From Bimuria novae-zelandiae CBS 107.79 (lineage: Eukaryota > Ascomycota > Dothideomycetes > Pleosporales > Didymosphaeriaceae), in NCBI GenBank assembly GCA_010015655.1, contig ML976714.1:1-21913 (forward strand): 21,913 bases of DNA. Direction: 5' to 3'. Numbering within the stretch: position 1 is the first letter of the stretch; each line of letters starts with the position of its first letter. Positions 9,390-19,547 of this stretch are shown here, piece by piece. The translations under genes and the position numbers were made by a program. A model generated the notes under the pieces. It was not told where the DNA came from. It saw only the letters and a list, made by a program, of their open reading frames with translations, and did not search any database.

Positions 9390-11678
9390 GGAGTCTTCTC
9401 CGACGACATAAAAATGGTCCCAAGTGCATCTATACATACAGCGAAACGGCCTCCGTTTTCTTAGGAGTAATGAGACCACCACTCCCCGAAGGTCGCGCTT
9501 TTGAGTGTGATGCTTGGGCCTCTCTCTTTAGCGTATTCGAGATATGGCGATAGTTACTCCGTCCACTGTGCATGGCGGGTTTGGATGTCATTGGGCTGAA
9601 TAAGCACATGGTACGGCAGCTTATACTCTATAGGTTCCTGCGCCTCATCCATGAAATTCTTCATTCATGCGTGCTTGCTACTTGTCTCGAAGCACCGGCT
9701 ACACCAATACATAACTTGGATATTGCTACAGGCACAGCATTGTGGACGCTAAGATCTTCGCATCGTACCATGGTTCCTCCTCGCCGCGGTACCAGCTCAA
9801 CACGTCTCTCAACACCCCATCGCATGTAAAATCGCCGCCTTGCGGGCGCGTTACTGCCTAGTGGTGCAGTCTAGATGCTGATGAAGCCGGACCCACCTTG
9901 GGTTGATAGGTTCTTCCGCCCTGTACGAGGAGATCGTTTTTATTGAGGCATATGCCAAGATTTTTCGACCTGACAGCCCAATATTGTAACCCTTTAAAAT
10001 AATTCTTAGAAAGTGTTGATACGGCAATAGGCTGTTGGATCAAGACTTCGTTGCAACGATGTGGTATTGATTTGATTCTTGATTGCAGATCTATTGTGGT
10101 GGGCTGTTGTGAGAAGTATTTATCGAGCGTGGTTTGTCCCCTGCTAGCCCAATCAGGACTAGCGCAACAAACCACAGGCAAACTGCGCAACAAACCGCAG
10201 GCAAACTGCATGGCGGTGAAAGCCGTAGCAGTGTTGCGCAGGTTTGAAGCCAACAGAAAGATTAAATATATAAGAAAATATCTCTAAATCTCCTCTTTTG
10301 GCTCTTAATTTTTATAAATTAATATTTGATATTGCGGTTGTAATGCAGCACTGTTAGATTGAAAAAACCTTGGCATAGTCCTCAATAAAAACGAGCTCCT
10401 CGTATTCCTCCCCATCTCTTCCTCTCCGTCTCGCACCAAGACGCATTCTTATTAGCGCACCAACTCAGCTGAGTGCAAGTCCTGCGTCTACGATCTAAGC
10501 GACTTTAAGTGCAGCTATGCCTCAGGAACAGCGCGATACCCTTGCCTGGACGCGCTTTCCGGTTTCGCGGAATTATCAATTGCAAGGCATCCAAGGGCCG
10601 ATAGCTTCACCTTCCAATATGCCGCCTACTATAGGCCTGGAGATTGGTCTAGAGTAGGTCCATTCAAGCTTTTCTTTTATTATCTTCAATGGCCTGAACA
10701 GCTGACCAGCCACAAGACTTCCACCACCCACCCACCAGAGTAGCTTTGTCGGAAGGAGGTGAGTCGACATCCGGTGATGTTTCATTCGAACGTCCGATCC
10801 TACAGACCATGTCCTCTCAGATGTATGGTTTTTCCGTTTCTTGCGAGCACTAAATCCGATAGCCGGCCAAGATTGCATTTCGGCGCCGTTTCACCTAGAC
10901 AATGCCACAATATCTGCAGTTCCTACCCCACGTTCAGCACTCAAGCCACCGGATCTGGCAAAATGCCTGTGCAGATCACCTGCCGAGTTGTATAGAGCTC
11001 CTAAATTAAGGTAACCGTATGTCGCCAACGCGCAGAATCAGTGCTAGGGTGTCCCTTAACAGGCCAATTATAACTGTCATAATGGGGCCTCTAAAGTACC
11101 TCAGGTCTCTAATATGCTCAACCATATTTCTCAGAGAAAAATTCCAGAACACTTTCAATCCGATATTCAGGTCCGAAACCGAGCCTGTACGCCGAATACG
11201 GCAGGAACCCTTTGTGCGACTCCTCAGAAATGGCGTTTTACCACGATATTGGTGAGCTTCACATATTTGTCCGCCCGCTGAACGAGACAATGTACACTTG
11301 TATCTAAGACGGACGACAGACTCCGACTTTGGGCTTACGGATGCAACGTTTTTCCCCTCTCCGGTTCTACAGCAATGCGCTCGTGGCGTTTAGTCTTGCT
11401 GGCCGCAGAAAACGTCCAACGAATCCAAGAAGCAGCAGATCCTGGAGAGCAACTCGAGGGGGCTTCGTCAGGCTGACATCCTATAGGTCGCGTTCTAGTT
11501 GACGTTCCATCGATTTTACTATCGCGTGACCGCAGACGGAGATTGCTGGGGCCATATTGAATCTTACACGCATACCATAATACGAACAGCTATCGCCTTG
11601 ACCATCACGATCTGAGCTTTCCTTCTAGGAAACACTTATTAGTCTCCTATATGGAAAGCTCCTTGACATTCAGCCACG
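9390..11678. other. Long intergenic region, no convincing gene
   Basis: About 2.3 kb with ordinary composition apart from an AT-rich patch at about 10258-10330. Several open frames of 75-130 codons exist (for example minus 9858-10253 and plus 11019-11255), but none shows a recognisable domain, and they overlap on opposite strands. A possible short first exon starts at ATG 10517 and stays open to 10657, with potential splice sites after it, but I could not assemble a credible gene. This may be decayed or simply non-coding. Confidence 0.4.
10162..10207. repeat. 23-bp tandem duplication
   Basis: GCGCAACAAACC(A/G)CAGGCAAACT occurs twice in direct succession (10162-10184 and 10185-10207) with a single A/G difference. 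It lies in the gene-poor region after cap2. Confidence 0.95.
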
Positions 11679-13463
11679 ATGAGAATACTCTTTGCGACGT
11701 TCGTCGCTACATTCATCGTTTCCTGTAGCTCCCGATCTATCAACGATATCACGGCCAGGAGAACATCGATCATTCCAAGCACTCTACCCGTTGCTACTCC
11801 TACGTCGCCGCCAGCTGATGGTTTGCGTGGCGATAAGCAGAAGCAAACCAAGAATGTTCATAACTTCTTCAAAGCATATGGCTGGCTGAAGAAGAATGAG
11901 GACATACCAGAAGCAGAGCTACCAGCCGCTATACGGAAAATTCAGAAGGTCTTGAAGGTCTCGCAGACTGGCGTGTACGATGAACACATGGATACTGTCA
12001 TGAGCAAGCCACGATGCGGGACGGTGCCGCAGTATGACCCGTCGGAGTCCCTGAACGACACCATGCAAAGTCGCTATGTTCTGTGGGGTCCGAAATGGGA
12101 TCATACCTCGATTACCTACCGTTTTATCAACTACACCGCCGACTTGCCTGTGAGTCAGCAGCGCTCGCTTGTTAGGTACGTAACTCAGTCTGCTTCTGCT
12201 TCCTCAGGGCAGTCTCACCTAATCTAACCTCAATTATGACTAAATCATTGCAGTGATGCTTTTGCTCGCTGGACCCAAATAGCCCCTATCACGATTTCTG
12301 AAGCACCGACAAGTGCACCACGAGCTGACATTCATATTCGGTTCATGTCAATGGGTCCCACAGAAGATACATATGCATTTACGAACATGGTTGCAGACGG
12401 TCTGGCTCTGTCATCAGGCCTGATCAATATCACATTCAACGACGACTACACATGGAGCGATGACCGTCTGTTCAACTACACAGCCGTCCACGAGATCGGC
12501 CATGCTCTCGGCTTGAGCCACAGCAAAGTAGAAGAAGCAGTCATGTTTCCCTTCTTCGAAGGCGTCATACGGCCCATACATCCGGACGACCAAGCTGGCG
12601 CTCATGGAATATATGGCTGGAGGAACCCACGCTGGATCAGGATCGACAGCGTCGTCACAAGCAAAAATGTCATTCAAATTTCCTCCGCTGCCGCAACTCC
12701 AGGTATGGTTGATGGCCTCTATCAACTCCGCTCCACCGGCCAGATCTTATGGTACAACCCCAGCGGTGTCTGGACTAGCATCGACAACAACAAGGACACC
12801 GTCCAGATCACCGGCTCCAACAATGTCCTCTATCAGCGCCACTCCGATGGTACGATCTGGAAGTACACCACTAGCAGCTCGTCCTGGCAGCAAATTTCTC
12901 CTGCCTCAGCTAACGTTTTAGAGATCTACGCTGCTGCGGACCAACTCTACATGCGCAGAAAGGACGGCTGGGTAGCCCGGTACTCGGGGAGCGGCCAGAC
13001 GTGGAACACGATCCAACAGCCCTCCGCACCCTCCTCGGTCCAGCTCGCTGCATCCGACTCCCGCACTCTCTGGAACTTGCTAGCGAATGGGGACCTTGTG
13101 CGCTCGGAATGGCCGTATACAGCCAACGGGTGGCAGATAGTGAACCAGGACTCGACTAACATCGCTATCGCCGTTGGCGGCGAGGAGTTCTACAAGCTGC
13201 AGAGCGATGGGAGCATCGTGTGGCTGGATTCGCAAGAGTGGTACTGGAAGACTATCGAAGATGAGGGAAGTGTGAGGGTTGTCGCGGTGGGGAGGTACGT
13301 GTATAGTCGGCATGTAGACGGTAGCATTTGGCGGTATACGGGAACGCCGGGGGTGTGGGAGATGTTGGATGGGAGGGCGGACTCGGCGACTGTGGTTGGA
13401 GGGAGGAATGGTGAGGTCTGTGAAGTGGGTACTGGAGGGGATATCTGGAAGCTTATTTCGTAG
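11679..13463 (+). CDS. Secreted matrix metalloproteinase (M10A) with C-terminal propeller-like repeats
   Basis: A zinc endopeptidase of the matrixin family, 568 residues, exons 11679-12175 and 12254-13463 (78-bp intron, GTACGT...TTGCAG, CTAAC branch). Residues 1-18 form a signal peptide. Residues 60-112 are a peptidoglycan-binding-like MMP prodomain, ending in the cysteine switch PRCGTVPQ (C113) that keeps the zymogen inactive. The catalytic domain (about 130-293) shows ADIHIRF (MMP hallmark), the zinc site HEIGHALGLSH (H245, E246, H249, H255) and the Met-turn at M263 in VMFP. Four N-glycosylation sequons (N126, N151, N224, N240) fit an extracellular protein. Residues 295-568 hold about seven ~40-residue repeats of the type LYQxxxDGTIWKYxxxxxxWxxI, resembling tectonin or fungal-lectin beta-propeller blades rather than a typical hemopexin domain. 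The gene is intact. The substrate is unknown; the propeller may target it to a surface or glycan (inference). Confidence 0.93.
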
Positions 13464-13704
13464 GGTTGGTACGTGGTTGTGTCGTGCATGGAAAGCAATG
13501 TCTTTTCAAGATGGATAAATCCTAGCGGTATTGCATGGTTCATTTTGAGTTAAGAAGGCAACGTAGCATAGAATGCTTCACTCCGGCCCTCTTCCAGCCC
13601 AGCCTAGACATCCTTCTCCTAGGTTCCCTGCCCCTGGGCGGCAACTCGGACGTAATCCGTACGGCGGAACTCATCCTTCCAGTCTCCCGAGGGTACATAA
13701 GCAC

Positions 13705-14423
13705 CTAGTTCCCCGCTAACTGCCATTTCACCTTCTTATACGCACCATTAAGCTCTCTAATCAGCTCCGAGTAGTGAGGGATCTTATGGATCTGAGGGCG
13801 CGCGGGTTCCTCAAGCTCGACAACCTCCAAGCATGGGAAGCATTCCAGCAAAAGGTCATCGATGCGAAGCTTGCCGAGATGCAACGGCTGAATATCTCAG
13901 CCGTCCGTGCGGAATAGAGCAAAGAAGCTGAGACGTATGCGCCGGAAGGGCTGCAAGGCGTCGCGGGAAAGGCGTTGCACCGGAGCGCAGTCGAAGGCTG
14001 TTAAGTGGAGCGTGACAATACCTGCGTAGCTAAACCATCTATCAGTCAACTTTCTCCGCGGGGGAGATTACATTGCATTATGATTACCAGGATAGGTGAA
14101 GCGATAGATTGGTATACATACATGTCCATGCACTCCGCCCTCAGCGGACGGCTAACAAACAGTAGCACGGCCGCATGGTCGTGATGTTCTAGCTTCCTGC
14201 TGAGAGACAGGGTCACGAAACACCTCTAGTGAAAGACATAACTGTATATCTGATTTCGAAGTTCCGCGGGCAGTTTGAGCAGCAGGGACTCGCGCTGGTT
14301 GCGGCGAAAGCTTATTGGATCAGTTTAGTGGGGTTGCGAAATGGGGGCTGTGGCGGCTGTCGGTATTGGGGCGACTTACATTGCTTCTGCCCTTGCGACC
14401 TCTATGGCACTCGATTGTTCCAT
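13705..14423 (-). pseudogene. F-box-like fungal protein, two in-frame stops
   Basis: Likely exons on the minus strand are 14380-14423, 14122-14310 and 13705-14029 (introns 69 and 92 bp, donors GTAAGT and GTATGT). They join in phase into 186 codons. The first part reads LLLKLPAELRNQIYSYVF, the signature of a very common ascomycete F-box-like family, followed later by AAVLLFVSRPLRAEC and an Arg-rich FRRIRLSFFALF segment, as in that family. Two stops break the frame: TAG at 14226-14228, just after YVFH, and TGA at 13897-13899. Both are one C-to-T change from a sense codon (CAG and CGA). Reading resumes in phase after each, so this is a recent pseudogene. A role in ubiquitin ligase recruitment cannot be claimed. 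Confidence 0.7.
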
Positions 14424-14677
14424 GTGGAACGGGGGATTTTTAGACGCCGTTTGTGACTGCGCCAGATGTGAGAAGAAGGATTGAGGAGGAAGGCGTGATG
14501 CGGATGGGACGCGTTGGGGACGCGTGGCCTAAGCTAGGCTCTTTTGGGATTAGTGAATGACATCTGGGTAGGTGCAGCACAAGACGTCTTCGGGAATGAG
14601 GGGATGAGGTTGTACGGAATTGATGAAGTGAGCTAGATCTTACCAAATGCGAGATAACCAACTACAACTGTTGTGAA

Positions 14678-16513
14678 TCAGACCTCCTGCCACAGCCCTA
14701 CAGCACCTGCAGGGAGGGTACCCTTCTCCAGAATCCAATAGCCCTCCGACCTCTGGTCCGTCTCACCCCGCAACTCTGTCGCCAGAGGTAGCAGCCTCAA
14801 AATCTTCTCCTCCGTCACTAGCAGACACGCGCTCCTCTTCTCCGTGCACAGCCTGCATGTCGCTTCCTCCACTTCGTTCTTTGGCCACTGGGGTGACTCG
14901 TCGTCCGCGACTGTACGGACACAGCGGTTGACGATTTCCCAGCTCCAGAAAATCTCCTTATTGTCTGCGTAGGATAGCGTAGCTTCTACGGCAGCGGTTA
15001 TGGGTTTTGGTAGTCCGAGTTCTGGCAGGAAGACAGATAGCATATCAGAAAGTTTGGAAGACTTAGGGTTGCGGGTCTTAATCGCCATGGACCGGAAAAG
15101 CGAGACCTTCGTGGCCCTACTTTTGCGCTTGCGCTCGCTCTCGCGTTGAACTCCGCTTCGGAATGACCCGTCAGCGACGCGAAAGCTTTTCTTTTATTGT
15201 CTTCTACGACGACCCCAGTTTCTTGAACGCTATCATTTGCCTGATAGGTAGGCGTGGTAGGACTTGACGTATTGTCCAGTCGTCTCCGCTTACGGCGGTT
15301 GGAAGGTCCTGCTTCTGCGTCCGGATATGGGGACGCAAAATCTGGGGACGCAGCATCTATGGACGCAACATCTGTGGACGCAACATCTGTCACATGCACC
15401 ACCGCTTCTACAGTGCCCATCCGCCGCTTGAGTTTCTCCATTTGTTCTTTCATCTCTCGTATTTCAAGGATCACCTGCCGCATTTCATCCTCCATTTGTT
15501 CGACCTTCCCTTGTAGTGCAGACATCGCATGTACACTCTTTTCCAGGGCAAGTATCCTGACCTTGAGCAACTGTCTGGTCTCCTTGGAGTAAGACATGGC
15601 CTCGTCTCTGAACGGGGTCGATTGTTTCGGAGTGTTGACTTCGTCCGCAGGGTCGAGAGATCCATGACTTCGGGGACTATGCTTTGATCGAAAGGGCACC
15701 ACAGCATCCATGACACTGGGTTGTTGTTGAGTTTTTGTTGGGACACCGTGGGAATCCATGACACTAGGTACCGGTTTGGCACGAACAACGACAGCGTCGG
15801 TGTCTGGATCCTCACTTTCTCGGGTTACGTCTTGGGGATATGGAGTTGATGGATCTTCTGTCTCAGCGATAACAGGCCGAGATTTTAACTTTGCAGCCCA
15901 TGATTCTATGACAGAGAGAATCACTTGTCTCAGCGATTGTGAAAGCCCAAAAAAGTTGAGTTCCAGCCTCTCTATCTTCTCGCCATGTGCCTTCGTGTGT
16001 TTTTTTACTTCCGTAAGGTAGCCTGGTATGACTTGATCGACTTTCCCCTTTGTCCCCTTAAGCACATGTATTATTTTTGAGATATCTTGCTCGCTCTTTG
16101 CAATCCGGGCTTGAGCAGCTCCCATATGCTGCACGAAGGCCTGGATCACTTGTCGGTCTTGTTCGGAGAATGTTGGCTTGGCCTGAATGTGTCTGACCAC
16201 CCCTTCAAGAATACGTATACGTCGAAGTTGCTCGTTCAAATCGTTACGTAACTCTACTAATTTGGCCCAAGACGAAGAGGGTGGAGGAACTATCGCATCT
16301 GTCAGCTGCCTGGCCGGTGGTTGAAGCCCCTGAGCTTGTTGCACGTCGGGGGGCCGGCTCGTAGGAATGAGCTTCTTGCTCATCATCTCCTCTACTAACT
16401 TCGCCGCCAATACCTCAAGATTTGGGCCGTCATCTTTGCCCTTCGAGCCCACCTCAAGATTTGCGCCGCCGTCCTCATCAGACTTGTCAACAATCAAGCC
16501 AATCAAGCCGATC
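14678..16513 (-). CDS. Coiled-coil protein with nuclear localisation signal; frame change near 15190
   Basis: The minus strand is open from about 16513 to 14998 in one frame and from about 15195 to 14678 in the next, with no known domain. Visible features are a repeated DGxNLEV segment at the start, helical stretches (KLVELRNDLNEQLRRIRILE), a long coiled coil (LLKVRILALEKSVHAM... to EMKEQMEKLKRRMG), five-residue TDVAS-type repeats, and a strong basic signal, RRKRRRLDN. The second frame gives KSFRVADGSF, a very basic ESERKRKSRATK and a folded-looking tail (KEIFWSWEIVNRCV). The two frames overlap, and joining them needs a one-base shift around the A-rich run at 15183-15193 or a short intron I could not place. 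The start is uncertain: ATG 16386 or 16383, or an upstream exon spliced at 16513. The function is unknown; it could be a pseudogene. Confidence 0.5.
15331..15390. repeat. Four 15-bp coding repeats
   Basis: Units of the form GGACGCAACATCTGT lie head to tail at 15331, 15346, 15361 and 15376. On the minus strand they encode TDVAS, TDVAS, IDAAS and PDFAS within the coiled-coil protein. The unit length is a multiple of three, so copy-number change keeps the frame. Confidence 0.95.
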
Positions 16514-16606
16514 TAACCAAATTTAGTAACATCTTAACCTACACGAGCTAGTAAATTACCATATTAGGCTAGACCGGCTTGATTGGCTTGATTGTTGACA
16601 AGTCTG
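16479..16606. repeat. 40-bp inverted repeat with 48-bp loop
   Basis: The left arm 16479-16518 (begins CAGACTTGTCAACAATCAAG) and the reverse complement of the right arm 16567-16606 match at 38 of 40 positions; the two differences are A/G. The first codons of the coiled-coil frame lie in the left arm and the last codons of the small membrane protein frame in the right arm. A transcript of either strand could fold into a long hairpin. Confidence 0.95.
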
Positions 16607-16927
16607 GTCCTCATGCTTCGAGCGATCGATCCCTTGGCGCGTCTGGTGCCTGGATGACTCCGGCCGCCCCGCAGTGGAGCTTCCAGTCTCGTTGCTCTGT
16701 TTCGACTGGTCGCCTCCAACTGATATCGTGAGATAGCCGTCAGAGGTTGCACTGACAGATTCTCGTGCTCGTGGGCCTGGTGAGGAGGATGTCATAGATT
16801 GGAGCGCGGGTGGATCAGTCCCGGTGGGCACTTTAGTGCTGTAGACAGTGTAAAGTGCTGCAATTATACTCAGGCTGAGCCCATAAACCAAGATTCTGAA
16901 GAGGGTACGAGTATTAAAAAATGTCAT
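16556..16927 (-). CDS. Small predicted single-pass membrane protein
   Basis: An open frame of 123 residues from ATG 16925-16927 to TAA 16556-16558. Residues about 10-31 (LFRILVYGLSLSIIAALYTV) form one clear transmembrane segment near the N-terminus. The rest is Ser/Thr/Gln-rich and looks disordered, ending in SSRSSLIW. No family was recognised. Its 3' end lies in the 40-bp inverted repeat that also contains the start of the downstream coiled-coil frame on the same strand. It might be a first exon of that gene, but the obvious splice sites (for example donor GTAATT at about 16556) give an immediate stop, so I keep them apart. The frame is also open upstream of the ATG, to 17035. It may not be a real gene. 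Confidence 0.35.
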   Translation of the reverse strand: MTFFNTRTLFRILVYGLSLSIIAALYTVYSTKVPTGTDPPALQSMTSSSPGPRARESVSATSDGYLTISVGGDQSKQSNETGSSTAGRPESSRHQTRQGIDRSKHEDQTCQQSSQSSRSSLIW

Positions 16928-18141
16928 GGGTACTCGACAAGAAGAATAGATTCGGAAAGATTGAATAATAGTGACGGCGGCTTCACGAAGCTTTTGAAGC
17001 TCCAAATTTGAATAATAGTGACGAAAAGCTACCACTAAGGATCAAAGCTATTTATGCACTGTGCAGGCAGCGATAAATACGCGCACATTTACCAATATTT
17101 GGGCTTCGCTTACCAATTCAGCCCTGGGACCCTAACTTAGCGTACCCTAGAAAACCTACCGTTTATATGGCCGACTCATCCATTCCAGATTCCTGTCTAG
17201 TCATTCTTGTACCGTTCCCGTCAAGTGAATGGGCACGTGTTAAAAATCCTACTAACGCCTACGGTAAAGTTCCCTGAATCGCAGCCACTACAACATTTGC
17301 ATGACAACCCATGCGAAGGACATCGTTCTTCAATAGATGCATTCAATACAAACTTCAAGAATAGAACATATAAAGCGAACGGCGGGAGAGAACGAGCGAG
17401 CGTCTCGTCAGAGGAGAGCATGCGATACCGGCCGAAGGTTGTAATGTGAGCAATAACGAAAATTTTCGGCAGTTAAGACACTGTCAGTAAACCCCGGATT
17501 TATATAGCCGTTGGGAGTTCAATTTACCGGAGTTGCAGTAGGTTTTCCTTGATACTGGGTTTTTGACCCACTAAATCTGGTTCTCATCTATGGTCCCTAC
17601 GTCTCAACAACAAGTGCGTATCCTGACAGGGTGTCTTTTATCGTCGACATCTGAAGAAAGAATTTCTTTCAGTTCCCAGCACGGAAAAGCCATGTGACTC
17701 GTGAGGTTAGGCAGCACCATTGGGCACCTCAAAGTCGGCCTCGATCATGAGCCGTTCTCCCGCGTAAAGCTGAAAGCTGGCTCTACATAACTACCTTCGC
17801 AAGCAAACTTCGGCTCTTGTATTATCTATCAGGTATACTTATCACCTTTTCCCACTACAAAAAACACCTAGCCTTTATAGCCGACTTCTACCTTTACGCG
17901 ATAGCCGTTGCCCACTGACCTTGGTCTCCGCTCCCGCACCAACAAAAGATTTTACCTCTGGTGCCTAGATTTTCCAGCCACCCCGCAGTAAAAAATTTAT
18001 TGTTCTTATTAACAGTACACTCGCGATTCGTCTGCGCACGCACACACGCCTATAAGTCCCTACTACTCGATAGAGAACCTCTTCACTTCTTCACACCACT
18101 CTCTGCCACAGAACAAAAGATTTCAGACCTCCGACTCCTGA
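16928..18141. other. Intergenic, no gene recognised
   Basis: No frame with recognisable motifs. A 16-bp direct repeat, TTGAATAATAGTGACG, occurs at 16961-16976 and 17008-17023, just upstream of the small membrane protein frame. Short open frames (17207-17449 and 17961-18152) look fortuitous. The part just before 18142 could hold a missing first exon or promoter of the phosphoesterase gene. Confidence 0.4.
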
Positions 18142-19017
18142 CTCACCTCTGAAGTAATTAAAAACTACCGGAACACAACCGAAATAGCACAGACAACTGG
18201 TTTTCTCGTCATCTCAGACACCCACGGCAAGTGGCCGTATGCGGAAGAAACATCTCCCAAGGTCGACGTTCTTTTACACTGTTGGGATCTGACGCAGTTT
18301 GGAGGCCTCCCGAGCTTCAAGCGCGCAATGGAGAACATCAAATCAACAGACGCTGAACTAAAGCTTGTGATTGCGGGAAATCACGATCTTGAATTGGACG
18401 AAGATTGGGTTCGGCGGAATATCGAGGAATCAGATGTAGAGCAAAAAATGGAAGAGGTGGAGGAGAGCAGGTGCTGTGTCGAATACATAAAGAGCCTAAA
18501 AGACTTCGGCGTCCACTACCTCGAAGAAGGCGTACACAACTTCACCCTCAAAACGGGACGTTCCATTTCGATATATGCTTCGCCATACACACCGGAATTT
18601 CACGGCTACGCGTTTTCGTACGCAGAAGATGAGGACCGCTTCAATGATGGACCGCATCAAATACCCGCTGGAGTTGATATCGTCATAACGCATGGCCCAC
18701 CTCAAATGACTTGCAGCTATCGAGCTTCTCTCTGTATCGATAAACTCAAGGACGGACAGCATTTTGGTTGTGTAAAGCTTTCCTAGGCGATCGCGCGAAC
18801 CCGACCGCAGCTACATTGCTTTGGGCACGTTCACGAGGGACACGGTATTGTGAGAGTCGGGTGGGATCCTTCGAACGAGCATGACCCGAGCTTTGAAGAA
18901 ATTGAGACGGGTTCCGTATATCTCGTTAAAGGTCAGAAAGAAACGATGATACTTAATGCCGCTATCAGCAAGGAGGGTGACAAAGGCATCTTGGTGGACA
19001 TGAATCTGAGTGGCTGA
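18142..19017 (+). pseudogene. Calcineurin-like metallophosphoesterase (MPP family), broken by a stop
   Basis: One frame across the region matches the small fungal metallophosphoesterase family. Metal-site motif I is FLVISDTHGKW (Asp 18217-18219). Motif II should be HCGDLTxFGG but reads HCWDLTQFGG, with Trp (TGG, 18283-18285) for the conserved Gly. Motif III is AGNHDLEL, motif IV VITHGPP, and motif V CFGHVHEGHG. The tail NAAISKEGDKGILVDM is also family-like. An in-frame TAG at 18784-18786 lies before GHVH, so the product would lose the last metal-binding histidines. The frame continues correctly after it to TGA 19015-19017. No ATG lies in frame before motif I; the first is at 18328. The lost start, altered GD motif and stop together indicate a pseudogene. 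Only the stop fits a RIP-type change (CAG to TAG). Confidence 0.85.
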
Positions 19018-19390
19018 ATCAGCTCAGGCAAAACTGGGGTTGCGGATTTTACCTTTGCACGTACAGTCAAATCTGGCCTTGAACAAAGCCTGTTTTTATT
19101 GCTGAATACGAATATGTTCAAGACGAGATCATTTTATTATTTAAATTAAATTTTGTTCTTAACTTCTATTTAATCTGTGCGGTTTAAAACGCTTAGACAA
19201 TTTGCTTGAGGCCAGGATTAACTCTCCAGGCTTCAAAACGCGTGCCACAAGGCAGCAGTGCAGTGGTGATGATGTGGTTTAACGTGAAGTTTGGTGTTGA
19301 GGTGTTAAGGGATGGAGCCGTGGTTCGCGGCGAAGATGGTGGTAGGATCTATCAGGTTCGAAAATCCGGGAAAACCTTGGCAAAACCTTA
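19018..19390. other. Spacer between the phosphoesterase pseudogene and the pogo element
   Basis: An AT-rich patch (19125-19180) is followed by ordinary sequence up to the TA target site at 19389-19390. An open frame (19206-19463) crosses the transposon boundary and has no recognisable domain, so it is not taken as a gene. Confidence 0.5.
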
Positions 19391-19434
19391 CAGTGACCGT
19401 GCACGCCGTGCACACCTTCGGGCCGTGCACGCCT
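19391..19434 (+). repeat. Left terminal inverted repeat of the pogo element
   Basis: Begins CAGTGACCGTGCACGCC after the TA target site and pairs with 21452-21495. It contains the motif CGTGCACG twice, at 19398-19405 and (as CCGTGCACG) 19423-19431, with a third partial copy between. These are likely transposase-binding sites (inference). Confidence 0.95.
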
Positions 19435-19547
19435 TGGCGACCTGCTGCACATCTCAAAAATGAGGCTATAGAGCCACGTATAATAGCTATTATCGCGAGA
19501 ATTTTTATTATAATAGTCTACTAAGTTCTATAGTGCTTACCCTACTC

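Noticed and set aside
10517..10657. Possible short gene starting MPQEQRDTLAW
   Set aside because: Only 46 codons; tentative splicing onward gave no consistent frame or recognisable family.
12414..13543. Long minus- and plus-strand frames inside the metalloproteinase gene
   Set aside because: Shadows of the well-supported coding frame; no family features of their own.
16513..16927. Joining the membrane protein and the coiled-coil protein into one spliced gene
   Set aside because: The best donor (GTAATT at about 16556) with the acceptor before 16513 creates an immediate stop; other donors are out of phase. Not excluded, but unsupported.
17207..17449. 80-codon open frame in the spacer
   Set aside because: No ATG start, no motif and an overlapping antisense frame.
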